Of a stretch of DNA of 15,155 nt, positions 1 to 7,649 are shown one piece after another; within the stretch, counting starts at the first letter, position 1; each line of letters begins with the position of its first letter. The stretch is taken from contig NJEJ01000005.1 of assembly GCA_002255025.1 (NCBI GenBank), positions 1 through 15,155 on the forward strand, in the 5' to 3' direction. The notes below the pieces were generated by a model. That model saw only the letters and a list, made by a program, of their open reading frames with translations. It made no database searches and was not told the DNA's origin. This DNA comes from Candidatus Bathyarchaeota archaeon ex4484_135 (GTDB lineage: Archaea; Thermoproteota; Bathyarchaeia; EX4484-135). The translations under genes and the position numbers were made by a program.

Positions 1-896
1 GGGTTGACCTTCTCTATGATGTCGATTATTATCTCGGCGTACTTCACCTTCTCCCTGGCTAGGAAGGCCAGGTGCTGCGGGCTGACCCAGGGCCTGTACA
101 GGCCCGCCACGCTTGGGCCGGGCTCTATCTTGAAGTAGCAAGGTGCCGCCACACGGGCTATCTCAGGCGTCTCCCAGAAGCGGTTGAAGCCGCCCCAGCT
201 GTCGAATAGGTAGACGTGTACGTCGATCGGTATGTCCACGGCCTTCCTTATGGCCGCAAGCATGGGCAGCGTCACATCGCCCAACGGATTGAAAGTATTC
301 GCACCCAACATCTCGAGGACCTTGGCACCGGCTGGGTTGGCGTGGCCAGCGAAGATGGAGACCTTGAAGACCACGTCCTTGGGTATGTCGCCCGCCTTCC
401 TCATCTCGTTCAGCAGCCAGAGGAGCCCTTCGTCCACTATGAGGAAGCCCCTGAAGCCTAACTCTATACAACGCATTATGTCGGATATGACGAACAGCAG
501 GTTGTCCGAGCCCCTGTGCCTGATGCCACATACGGCCCCCTCCGGCGTCCTGAGCTGGCCGCCTAGGTCCCAGGGCGTCCTGGGCCCAGGCGTTATTATG
601 ACCTCCAGCTTGGCGTCCCGGGCCATCTCGGCGAAGCGGGTCAGTTCCTTCTCGTCCAGGAGCGTAGCACCCATGACGACCGATATGAGCCTGTGGACGG
701 GGACCCCACGCTTCTCCATCTCGTCTATGAGGGCCTCAAGGACCTCGGGCCTCTCCACGCCAGATATTTCGATCCTGTAGTGGGCACCGTCCGGGAACCT
801 CTTGGGCGAGTCCGGCAGCTCGTAGAGGTCACGGCCAGGTATGCCGTGCTTCTCCATCATCGCCTTTACCTTCTCGAACAGCCTCTCCGCTCCCAT
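1..896 (-). CDS. U32-peptidase-like protein (3' end outside window)
   Basis: Reading the minus strand from an ATG at 896 gives an open frame of about 298 residues that leaves the window without a stop. It starts MGAERLFEKVKAMMEKHGI. Two stretches, GANTFNPLGDVTLPMLAAIRK and later FWETPEIARVAAPCYFKIEP, resemble proteins annotated as U32-family peptidases, which have a TIM-barrel-like fold. I recognise the family by this resemblance only and see no proven catalytic residues, so peptidase activity is not established; several U32 relatives are RNA- or cofactor-modifying enzymes instead. No signal peptide or membrane segment is visible. A TATA-like element at 923-930 lies about 26 bp before the start, so the transcript is probably nearly leaderless. 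The gene lies downstream of cdhA on the same strand, but with its own promoter. Confidence 0.6.
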   Translation of the reverse strand, partial: MGAERLFEKVKAMMEKHGIPGRDLYELPDSPKRFPDGAHYRIEISGVERPEVLEALIDEMEKRGVPVHRLISVVMGATLLDEKELTRFAEMARDAKLEVIITPGPRTPWDLGGQLRTPEGAVCGIRHRGSDNLLFVISDIMRCIELGFRGFLIVDEGLLWLLNEMRKAGDIPKDVVFKVSIFAGHANPAGAKVLEMLGANTFNPLGDVTLPMLAAIRKAVDIPIDVHVYLFDSWGGFNRFWETPEIARVAAPCYFKIEPGPSVAGLYRPWVSPQHLAFLAREKVKYAEIIIDIIEKVN

Positions 897-922
897 GGCG
901 GGCGGGATTTGCCTTGAAAGCC

Positions 923-930
923 TAATATAG
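923..930 (-). promoter_or_regulatory. TATA-like box of the U32-like gene
   Basis: On the minus strand this reads CTATATTA. Its centre lies about 30 bp upstream of the ATG at 896, the spacing expected for an archaeal TATA box with a very short or absent leader. Confidence 0.5.
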
Positions 931-954
931 CTTACTGGTCCCCGACTGGGCCAG

Positions 955-971
955 AAAATCAGAGGTCAAAA
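955..971 (-). terminator. Possible T-rich terminator after cdhA
   Basis: On the minus strand, two TTTT runs (complements of AAAA at 968-971 and 955-958) occur 41 to 57 nt after the cdhA stop and just before the promoter of the next gene. Archaeal polymerases stop at T-rich tracts. The runs are short, so this is tentative. Confidence 0.3.
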
Positions 972-1011
972 GACGGGGCGAAGAACTCCCGCCAGGCCCC
1001 CGAAGGCCATC

Positions 1012-3360
1012 TCAGGCCTTCTTGACCCTTATGAGCCTCTCGAGCAGTGTTGGGTCGGGAATACGCCTCTCCTTCCAACCCTTCTCCTTCAGGAAGGCCA
1101 GCACCTCGTCCTTCATGGTTATCGGTATGTCGGCCTTCGTCCTGACGAAGAGGTGCAGGTCGTCCGGGAGAGTGCCGAAGAACCTCTTGTGGAGGTCTAT
1201 GTAGTGCGTCAGCTTTATGGCACGGCCCTTGGTGGTGTCGCTCGGCCTCATGCACAGCTTGGCTATCCACACCATGGCCTCCTCCTTCGTCTCGGCTGCG
1301 AAGAAGAGGTGCTCTGGGCAAGGGCCGACGTAGACTTTCTCGCCCGTCCTGGCGTCGTAGACGTACCAGTCTTCCTCGTGGTCCTTGCGGCCGAGCAACA
1401 TACGCCTGTACTTGGAGCCGTGTGGGCCGACGACTACCGGCACGCCAAGACGCCAGAAGCCGGAGGCTATGGAGGCTGCCTTCTGGGACATGGCACCCCA
1501 GGCTACTCCGCAGGCACCGACACGGTTCAGTATGTAGTCCGCTATCTCCTCGTAATTGGCCCTTAAGTTCCTCTTGGCGAATATGCTTGCTATCTTTATG
1601 GCAGCACCAGATATATGCGGGTTGGACACGCAGGAGCCCACGTTGACTATGCCCCCTGCCTCGAAGGCCCCGGAGAAACGCTCGTAAGGCGTCAGGCCTT
1701 CTTCATCTTTGTAGAAGCCTATGCTCATGGCAGCACAGCCGGAAGCCGTCACTATGTAGTTCCTCCTGGCGAACTCAACGGCCATCTCGGCTACCTCGCG
1801 GTTGCCGTGCGGGTAGTTGGCACATCCCACGAAGGCCACGACGCCCGGTATCTCGCCTAGCACGATGGGCCCGCCGACCTCTCTTATCTCCGTGTCCTGT
1901 ATGGCCCCACGGCCAACACGGACCTTGAACTTCTCTTCCTTGAGTTCCCTCTCGGCTGCCCTCACCATGTAGGTGTGTATCGGTATCTCCTGCGGGCAGG
2001 CGTGCTCGCACCTGACGCAGCCTATGCACTCGTCTAAGAGCCTTGCGAGAGCGGATAGATCGCCCTTGGCGGCCTTCTCCATGGCCTTAGGTATCGGTAG
2101 GTTATTCGGGCAGGCCCTGCGGCAGGAGTTGCAGGCCGTGCAACGCTTGGCACCCTCTATTATGTCCGATACGTCCGGGAGGGCTTTGAAGGGCTTCCTC
2201 TTCGGTGCCACCTTCAGGGCTACCTCGACAGCCACCTCAGCAGCCTTCTCGGGCTCCAATATCAGGACGCCCGGCACCTTGTAGCTCGCCAGGTCTTCTA
2301 CTATTTCCTCGACGGGGTCGTGCGTCCTGTCCGGCAGGCCGTGGCAGGCCACTGGGCTGGTGGCTATGAAGGGTGCCTTCACCTTCTGAGCTTCCTCGAC
2401 CAGGTCGGTCCTGACGCACTGCTCGTCCACAACTATGACGTCTGCCACGCCAGCCCGTATGAACCTGAGCTGCCAGCTTATCGGGCCCACTATCTTGGCC
2501 CCCGGGTTGTAGCGGGTCACGTCGTGAGCCGTGCAGCACATGCCGCAGACCTCGACCTGACCATACAGGCCCTTCTCGTGCAGGTAATCCACGATGTAGA
2601 CGGCCGGGGGCACGTTATGGCCTATCACGAGTATGACGGGCTTCTCCCGGTCCACCGTGCCCCAGCCTAGCTCGACCAAGGGGGCCTCTGGATCGGCCTT
2701 CGGGAAGTTGTAGGCCGATATCTGAGCTATGTCGGCCACCTCCATGGCCACGTGGTCTAACATGCCCGCGTGGAATATCTTGGACTCGAAGTCGAGGAAG
2801 TGGCCTTCCTGGCCCGTGTGAGTGCAGGCCAGCAGGTGAACGAGCTGGGTCTCCACGTAGTCAAGGGCTTCCTCAAGGTCGCCCAGGGTCCTGGGCCTTA
2901 TCCCGCAAACGAGCCTTATGTGCGGGGCCTCTAAGTAGACGTTGGGCCCTCCCACATCAATCGGGTGCCTGCGGCCGAATTTCTCTATGAGGTGCTCGAG
3001 CAAGTGCCTGGCGTGGTGGGTGTGCGTAGAAGCTCCTATGCAGCAGGCTATCAGGACCATGCGGGACAGCTGGGCTCTCAGGTCGAGGCCGCAGGCACCA
3101 CGCTTGCCCTTCGAGAGATCGCACTTGCCGAAGGTGCAGAGGCAGCACAGCTCGCACCAGGGCAGGTAGAAGGGCCTGTAACGCTTCAGGAGCCTCATGT
3201 CCCAGGACCTCAGGTCCGTTATCTCTGGGAAGGGCGTCGGGCCAACGGGTTCTTCCCACTCTTCCTCGAATATGCGTCCGATGGATATCGTGAGCCCCTT
3301 GGCCCTGAGCAGGTCAGATGCGAGTTCTTCTACCTTCATGTGCAGGGCCCTTTTTGCCAA
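1012..3360 (-). CDS. cdhA: CO dehydrogenase/acetyl-CoA synthase alpha subunit
   Basis: This is the Ni-Fe-S carbon monoxide dehydrogenase subunit of the archaeal acetyl-CoA decarbonylase/synthase (Wood-Ljungdahl carbonyl branch), which interconverts CO2 and CO using ferredoxin. It has 782 residues counted from TTG 3360, the normal family length. Visible features, in order: an N-terminal cysteine cluster (Cys69, 72, 73, 75, 80, 90) for bridging Fe-S clusters; His248 (IGHN), Cys272/275/276 and Cys315 (EQC); two ferredoxin motifs (Cys407/410/413/417 and Cys445/448/451/455); and GCANYP (Cys513), SGCAAM (Cys542) and GSCVSNPH (Cys577), matching the C-cluster region. Start: TTG 3360 has GGGAGG directly against it, while ATG 3339 is in frame but far from that motif, so either is possible. 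Unlike methanogen operons, no cdhB, C, D or E flanks it here. Confidence 0.95.
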   Translation of the reverse strand: MAKRALHMKVEELASDLLRAKGLTISIGRIFEEEWEEPVGPTPFPEITDLRSWDMRLLKRYRPFYLPWCELCCLCTFGKCDLSKGKRGACGLDLRAQLSRMVLIACCIGASTHTHHARHLLEHLIEKFGRRHPIDVGGPNVYLEAPHIRLVCGIRPRTLGDLEEALDYVETQLVHLLACTHTGQEGHFLDFESKIFHAGMLDHVAMEVADIAQISAYNFPKADPEAPLVELGWGTVDREKPVILVIGHNVPPAVYIVDYLHEKGLYGQVEVCGMCCTAHDVTRYNPGAKIVGPISWQLRFIRAGVADVIVVDEQCVRTDLVEEAQKVKAPFIATSPVACHGLPDRTHDPVEEIVEDLASYKVPGVLILEPEKAAEVAVEVALKVAPKRKPFKALPDVSDIIEGAKRCTACNSCRRACPNNLPIPKAMEKAAKGDLSALARLLDECIGCVRCEHACPQEIPIHTYMVRAAERELKEEKFKVRVGRGAIQDTEIREVGGPIVLGEIPGVVAFVGCANYPHGNREVAEMAVEFARRNYIVTASGCAAMSIGFYKDEEGLTPYERFSGAFEAGGIVNVGSCVSNPHISGAAIKIASIFAKRNLRANYEEIADYILNRVGACGVAWGAMSQKAASIASGFWRLGVPVVVGPHGSKYRRMLLGRKDHEEDWYVYDARTGEKVYVGPCPEHLFFAAETKEEAMVWIAKLCMRPSDTTKGRAIKLTHYIDLHKRFFGTLPDDLHLFVRTKADIPITMKDEVLAFLKEKGWKERRIPDPTLLERLIRVKKA

Positions 3361-3390
3361 CCTCCCGCACCCAGGGCCACTGAGGGAGTA

Positions 3391-3400
3391 GCATAAATAC
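3391..3400. promoter_or_regulatory. TATA-like box between cdhA and the radical SAM gene
   Basis: GCATAAATAC is the AT-rich core of the 80-bp divergent spacer. On the minus strand it reads GTATTTATGC, about 36 bp before the cdhA TTG. On the plus strand it precedes the radical SAM ATG (3441) by about 45 bp. It could serve either or both genes. Confidence 0.45.
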
Positions 3401-3440
3401 CTTTGCGTTAAGTCTTAGAACCGAGAAGAGGGCGGTTAGA

Positions 3441-4382
3441 ATGGAATACATGCCCGTGGCCGTGAGTTCGGCCTTGAACAAACTTAAAAGGCGAGACCCT
3501 TGGTATGGCTGCACGTACACGCTTAACCCTTACCGTGGCTGCGAGTTCGCATGTAAATATTGTTATAGCTGGGCTGAGAGATGGGAACCCCCTTATCAGA
3601 AAAAGGCTCTTAAGAGTTCTGTGAGCTTGTGCACCTTCCTCTCAGGCTCTAAATGGGCTGGAGGTCGCGAAGACACGGGCCCAGTTATTTTCATCAAATC
3701 TAATCTGCCCTCGGTGCTGAGGAAGGAGCTGAAGAGGAAAGCCAGGGACGTGGTGATGATAGGTTCCATAACCGAGCCTTATCAGCCTTGCGAAAAGCAA
3801 TTCGGCCTTACCAGACGCTGCCTCGACATCTTACTTGAGCACAATTGGCCAGCCCAAGTGGCCACTAAATCCACTTTGATTCTGAGGGATTTAAAGACCC
3901 TGCGGGCTCTCTCAGAGAAGGCTACCTGTACCATCTTCATCACCATAACGACATTAGATAAAGAGCTGGCCCGCCTGTTGGAGCCTAAGGCACCTAGCCC
4001 GGGTGAGAGGCTGAAGGTCGTGGAGAAGCTGAGCGAGGAAGAACTCGAGGTATGCGTCTGCATGATACCTGTGTTCCCGGGCCTCACGGATAACGAGAGC
4101 ACCATAAGAGCCGTGGCCGAGGCAGCTAAGGAGCATGGGGCCAGGCGTTTTCTAGCTGGCCTGCTTACCCTCTCAGGCAAGGTCAGAGAACGCTTTCTGG
4201 CCCTAATTAAGACGCACTTCTCGGACCTCTTGCCTCTTTACGAGCGTCTTTACGGTCCATCGGGCTACCCCGACAGAACTTATGAGGCTGAGATAGTGAA
4301 CCTGGCGAGGAAAATCAGGTCAGAATTGGGCTTGCTTGGGGAGCTAGGCCAGCTTAAGGGCCTTCAGCACCCAGGCAGGTGA
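3441..4382 (+). CDS. SPL-family radical SAM protein
   Basis: A 313-residue protein of the spore-photoproduct-lyase-like radical SAM group (COG1533 type). The radical SAM cluster motif is CX3CX2C at Cys34, Cys38 and Cys41 (RGCEFACKYCYS), preceded by the YTLNPYRGC segment typical of this group. KSNLPSVLRKEL, MIGSITEPYQPCE and QVATKS follow in the expected order. The family binds a [4Fe-4S] cluster and cleaves S-adenosylmethionine; the substrate of this branch is unknown, and DNA photoproduct repair should not be assumed. The ATG start has GAGGG upstream. The gene is AT-richer than its neighbours: I counted about 49% G+C over 3481-3660 against about 62% over 2221-2400 in cdhA. It ends 8 bp from the convergent SHMT-like gene. 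The composition suggests recent acquisition. Confidence 0.85.
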   Translation: MEYMPVAVSSALNKLKRRDPWYGCTYTLNPYRGCEFACKYCYSWAERWEPPYQKKALKSSVSLCTFLSGSKWAGGREDTGPVIFIKSNLPSVLRKELKRKARDVVMIGSITEPYQPCEKQFGLTRRCLDILLEHNWPAQVATKSTLILRDLKTLRALSEKATCTIFITITTLDKELARLLEPKAPSPGERLKVVEKLSEEELEVCVCMIPVFPGLTDNESTIRAVAEAAKEHGARRFLAGLLTLSGKVRERFLALIKTHFSDLLPLYERLYGPSGYPDRTYEAEIVNLARKIRSELGLLGELGQLKGLQHPGR

Positions 4383-4390
4383 AGATGTGT

Positions 4391-5611
4391 TCAACAGTAA
4401 TAGATGGTGCTGAAACGCTTCCTGAACTTCACCACGGCCTCTCGGACCTCATCTGGCTTCTTGAGGCCAAGCAGGACGCTTGAAACAAGCTCTGCCACCT
4501 GGCCCATCTCGGGCTCCCTCATGCCCCAACGGGTCAGCTCTTGCGTCCCAAGCCTCCCGGCCTTATCCACTATTATGTTCGCTTCCTCCAGCCTGAGGGC
4601 CAGCTCGTGGTAGGGCCTGCCGGTGCTGCGTTCTATCTCGCCCGTGTCGAGCAGTATCTGGTGCGAGCGTGTGTAGCCCTTGTGACCAAAGAGGACCGGG
4701 AGGCCCTTCTCCTCCAGGGCCCTTGCGAGGGCTTGGGCGTTCTTGACGACCTGGCTGGCGTAAGCCCGTCCGTGCTGAAGCATTTCCTCCAGAGCCTTCG
4801 CCAGGGCAGCCAGGCGGTTTAAGTGCGGGTTATCGAGCATCTTCAACTTCAGGTTCCTCCTGACACGCTCGGCTACCTCGTCGTCATCGGTCAGTATGAG
4901 GCCGCCCTGAGGGCCGAAGAAGGTCTTGTGGGTGCTCCCGACCACCACATCGACGCCTAAGCGGAACACATCGGGCTGGAACTGCCCGCCGGCCATGAGG
5001 CCGAGGACATGAGAAGCACCATAGGCCAGTAAGGCCCCGATAGCATCGCAGGCATCCCTAATGGCCTTCAAATCGTAAGGGAACAATATGGTGGAGGCCC
5101 CTATTATGACGAGTTTGGGCTTCTCAAGCCTTATGGCCTCTTCGCAGGCACCGTAATCCAGGTCCCACTCACCTTTATCGAACGGCAGGTAGGCGACCTC
5201 AAGGCCTAAGTAGGACGGTATGCCCTCAGGCGAGTAGCCCGGGTAGCCGCCGTCCTCCTCCCTTATGCACATTATCTTGTCGCCACGCCCAGCCAGGGAG
5301 GCCAGCATTATCATGGCTGCCACGTGGCCCGAGAGGGGCTGGAGGAAGGCGTGCTCACAGCCGAACAGCTTACGGGCCAGCTTCACGCCTTCTTCCTCTA
5401 TCTCGTCGGCGTAGCGTGTCCCACAGTAGAAGTTGCCGGGCGGTATCTCGAAATCAGGTGCCTCATCGGGCCTTAAGGAGTACCTGTGCCCTAAATCGGA
5501 CGCCAGTATGGCCCTCACGGCCGGGCTTGTCACGTTCTCAGAAGGTATTAGGTTCAGGCACTCGACCAGCCTCCACCTGTCGTGCAGCCCGACTAACTCG
5601 AGGATACCCAT
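4391..5611 (-). CDS. Serine hydroxymethyltransferase-like PLP enzyme
   Basis: A fold-type I PLP protein of 406 residues closest to serine hydroxymethyltransferase, which interconverts serine and glycine with a folate or methanopterin C1 carrier. Family signs: LIPSENVTSPAVR near residue 21; a QPLSGHVAAM segment near 91 (classical form QPHSGSQAN); and the PLP-lysine segment STHKTFFGPQGG with Lys229. Departures: the Asp that normally contacts the PLP ring nitrogen (DMAH in classical enzymes) is Gly198 in YGASH, and the usual GGH is GGY (Tyr123). It is therefore either a diverged paralogue with another reaction or carries an unusual substitution; I leave the symbol blank. The ATG start has GGTGAG a few bases upstream. 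The downstream neighbour is convergent. Confidence 0.8.
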   Translation of the reverse strand: MGILELVGLHDRWRLVECLNLIPSENVTSPAVRAILASDLGHRYSLRPDEAPDFEIPPGNFYCGTRYADEIEEEGVKLARKLFGCEHAFLQPLSGHVAAMIMLASLAGRGDKIMCIREEDGGYPGYSPEGIPSYLGLEVAYLPFDKGEWDLDYGACEEAIRLEKPKLVIIGASTILFPYDLKAIRDACDAIGALLAYGASHVLGLMAGGQFQPDVFRLGVDVVVGSTHKTFFGPQGGLILTDDDEVAERVRRNLKLKMLDNPHLNRLAALAKALEEMLQHGRAYASQVVKNAQALARALEEKGLPVLFGHKGYTRSHQILLDTGEIERSTGRPYHELALRLEEANIIVDKAGRLGTQELTRWGMREPEMGQVAELVSSVLLGLKKPDEVREAVVKFRKRFSTIYYC

Positions 5612-5727
5612 AGCCTCACCCGCCAGTGAGAACGCCCTCCGAACTCATAGGGTTCCTCATGGCCCAGCTCGGTTGGCTCTTCCCTCTTCATTGGGCACTC
5701 AAATGGCAACCGGGAGCCCTAATAGCT

Positions 5728-6516
5728 TTACGCTTCCCTGGCCTTGAGGACTTTCTCCTCTAATGCGTCTATGGCCCGTTGGTAATTCTCGCATTCCGGC
5801 CACCTGTCTAAGACGCATTTCTCCTTGGCTTCTTCCTCCGCCAGGGTGCTCACGGGCACGTAAGTGATCTCGCTCACCCGGCACAGATATATGTCCGGGA
5901 AATCGGGGGACACGGAGAGGAAGGGACAGGGCTTCATGGCCTTCATCTCCGGGGGCAGCACGGATTTCCTGCGTATCTCCTCTAAGAGCTCTTCCACGGC
6001 CTCCCTCAGCAGGGCACCGCCTTTCTTCCTTCTCTCAAGCCTCCTTAGGTCCTCAACTAGGTCCCCGGCCAAGCCAGGGACCCCTATGTTGACGAGCGTT
6101 GACATGGCTATCAGGAACGATAGGAGCAGCCCGGTGAGCGGGAGGACGGCCAAGCCGTGCCCGAGCTCGACGAGCACCGGGACAGCTACCATATATAGGG
6201 CGAACAGGATGAGGGCTTCCACGGCCGTGTTCGCGGTGTTCCGGTATACCACGCTCACCTCGCTGGCACCGCTCTTGGGGTGCGTCCTGACCTCTAGGTC
6301 AAGGTATGACTTGGCCAAGAAGCTGACGATTGGCCTAAGGGCTATCCTTATGAAGGCGGGCTCATCTGCCTTCTCGACCCATACCTTGAGGCCACGATAC
6401 CTCCTGCGTGCCCTGATGTAGGATAGGGCGTGCTCGTATATCTCACGTGGCTCTAGGTCAAATGCCTCACGCTCAACGAGGTATCTGGGCCAGGGTATCC
6501 ACGCTATCCTCGCCAT
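5728..6516 (-). CDS. Two-helix membrane protein with four-Cys C-terminal motif
   Basis: I do not recognise a named family. The 262-residue protein has a charged N-terminal part (1-95). Two adjacent hydrophobic segments follow, at about 100-118 and 121-146 (ALILFALYMVAVPVLVEL, then LAVLPLTGLLLSFLIAMST), forming a membrane hairpin. A basic, probably helical linker (155-185) leads to a C-terminal domain with Cys197, Cys212, Cys234 and Cys242 (CPFL, YLCRV, KCVLDRWPEC). That spacing, with the WP-C-xxY ending, looks like a metal or Fe-S binding site and recalls cysteine motifs in other uncharacterised archaeal proteins. It has its own TATA-like box at 6551-6558 and starts at ATG 6516. It lies between deoxyhypusine synthase and the SHMT-like gene on the same strand; a functional link is not evident. 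Confidence 0.75.
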   Translation of the reverse strand: MARIAWIPWPRYLVEREAFDLEPREIYEHALSYIRARRRYRGLKVWVEKADEPAFIRIALRPIVSFLAKSYLDLEVRTHPKSGASEVSVVYRNTANTAVEALILFALYMVAVPVLVELGHGLAVLPLTGLLLSFLIAMSTLVNIGVPGLAGDLVEDLRRLERRKKGGALLREAVEELLEEIRRKSVLPPEMKAMKPCPFLSVSPDFPDIYLCRVSEITYVPVSTLAEEEAKEKCVLDRWPECENYQRAIDALEEKVLKAREA

Positions 6517-6550
6517 AAGGTTGCCCCCAAGAAGGGCGGGAGCCTCATGT

Positions 6551-6558
6551 CATATAAA
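6551..6558 (-). promoter_or_regulatory. TATA-like box of the membrane-protein gene
   Basis: On the minus strand this reads TTTATATG. It lies about 38 bp before ATG 6516 and just beyond the deoxyhypusine synthase stop, so the membrane-protein gene can be transcribed independently of the gene upstream. Confidence 0.55.
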
Positions 6559-6568
6559 CTGCCCGGTC

Positions 6569-7504
6569 TCAGCAAGCCCACTCCAGGGCGGCCGCCACGA
6601 TGAGCGGGAAGGCTATGGTGGCATCACATATAACCGTCACGACATCGGCACCGGGCTTGATCTTGCCCCAGCTTATGGCTTCCTCGAGTGGGGCACCGCT
6701 CAGGCCACCCGGCTCAGGCCTATCGGTGGTTATCTGTATGGCGTAATCGGCCCCGTCCCTGAAGGTGGTGGCGAACATCAGGAAGTGCTTGGGCATGCCA
6801 CCGCCCAGGATGACGAGCCCGACACGCTCGGCCGTCAGGACCAAGTTCATCAGCTCGCTCAGGTCGCCGAGCGGGTCTAGCCTCAGGCCCAGCTCGTCAG
6901 ATAAGGTCCAGAGCTGGAAGCCAGCCACGCAGTCCACGAAGCCAGGACATATTATCGGCACGCCCTTCCGGGCCGCCGTAGCTACTATGGAGTTAGGGTC
7001 CTCTAAGCGTAGGCCCAGCTCCCTTATCAGCCTGGAGCCCGATATGGCCTTCCTGACGTCGGCTGGCACTTCCTTAAGGACATCCCTGAGCCACTTCTCT
7101 AAGGCCACGAAGGCCCTCATCTCCACGTATATATCGCCTATGCGGCCCAGCTTCTCCTCCAACAGCTCGGCGTCATCGGCCCTGAAGGTGCCCACGTAGT
7201 GCCTGAAGCCCAGGGCCTCGACCAGATCGTGAACCACGTTGGCACCCGTCGTGACGATGGCCTTCAGCAGGCCCCTCTCCACCAGGTCCCTTATGACAGA
7301 CCTGAGGCCGCCCGGCACAAGGGCCCCGGCCAGGCTCAAGAAGACAGAGCAATCCGGGTCCGAGAACATCTTAGCGAGTATGCGGGCAGCACGGCCCAGC
7401 TTGCCAGCCCCGAGAACGCCTGCCTCATCCATCTGGGCTAAGAGGGAGCCCACCGTCATGCCGGGCCTAACCCTGATGTGTTCTACGGGCCTGCCGAACT
7501 CCAT
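6569..7504 (-). CDS. dys: Deoxyhypusine synthase
   Basis: NAD-dependent transfer of the aminobutyl group of spermidine to one lysine of aIF5A, the first step of hypusine formation, in the cytoplasm. The 311 residues match the usual archaeal length. Visible motifs: FLSLAGALVPGGLR (55-68) and TTGANVVHDLVEALG (85-99), both typical of the NAD-binding core; ICPGFVDC (185-192); GGGMPKHFLM (234-243) with the expected catalytic Lys239; and DRPEPGGLSGA (261-271). The substrate gene, aIF5A, lies at 10550-10942 in this window but in a separate transcription unit. The ATG start has AGGTGG upstream, and a TATA-like sequence sits at 7531-7537. Confidence 0.95.
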   Translation of the reverse strand: MEFGRPVEHIRVRPGMTVGSLLAQMDEAGVLGAGKLGRAARILAKMFSDPDCSVFLSLAGALVPGGLRSVIRDLVERGLLKAIVTTGANVVHDLVEALGFRHYVGTFRADDAELLEEKLGRIGDIYVEMRAFVALEKWLRDVLKEVPADVRKAISGSRLIRELGLRLEDPNSIVATAARKGVPIICPGFVDCVAGFQLWTLSDELGLRLDPLGDLSELMNLVLTAERVGLVILGGGMPKHFLMFATTFRDGADYAIQITTDRPEPGGLSGAPLEEAISWGKIKPGADVVTVICDATIAFPLIVAAALEWAC

Positions 7505-7530
7505 GCCGGGCCACCTGGGTGGGTGCCACG

Positions 7531-7537
7531 TATTAAG
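7531..7537 (-). promoter_or_regulatory. TATA-like box of deoxyhypusine synthase
   Basis: CTTAATA on the minus strand, about 30 bp upstream of ATG 7504, compatible with a nearly leaderless mRNA. Confidence 0.4.
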
Positions 7538-7608
7538 CTGAGGGGGCCCGTGGCTGTCCTCCCAACTCCGCGTAGCTCCTAAGCCGCAAGGTCGGGGTCA
7601 GGGCAAAC

Positions 7609-7617
7609 CTTTTTAAC
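7609..7617 (+). promoter_or_regulatory. TATA-like box of homoserine dehydrogenase
   Basis: CTTTTTAAC stands out in a GC-rich spacer. Its centre is about 37 bp before TTG 7650, so transcription should begin near 7639 and leave a leader of roughly 10 nt. Confidence 0.5.
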
Positions 7618-7649
7618 GAAAGCCATGGCCTAGCCCCGCCCGGGTCAGC

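Noticed and set aside
232..780. Plus-strand open frame of 182 codons near the left edge
   Set aside because: It is the antisense shadow of the U32-like gene, whose minus-strand translation has family-like blocks.
3936..3942. GTGATGA C-box-like motif on the minus strand inside the radical SAM gene
   Set aside because: No D or D' box follows at guide distance, and it lies within a well-supported coding region.
5612..5727. Possible third C/D RNA on the minus strand (ATGAAGA, CCGA, ATGAGGA, CGGA)
   Set aside because: Every box deviates from consensus, the inner spacer is 8 nt and no D box reads CTGA; likely chance.
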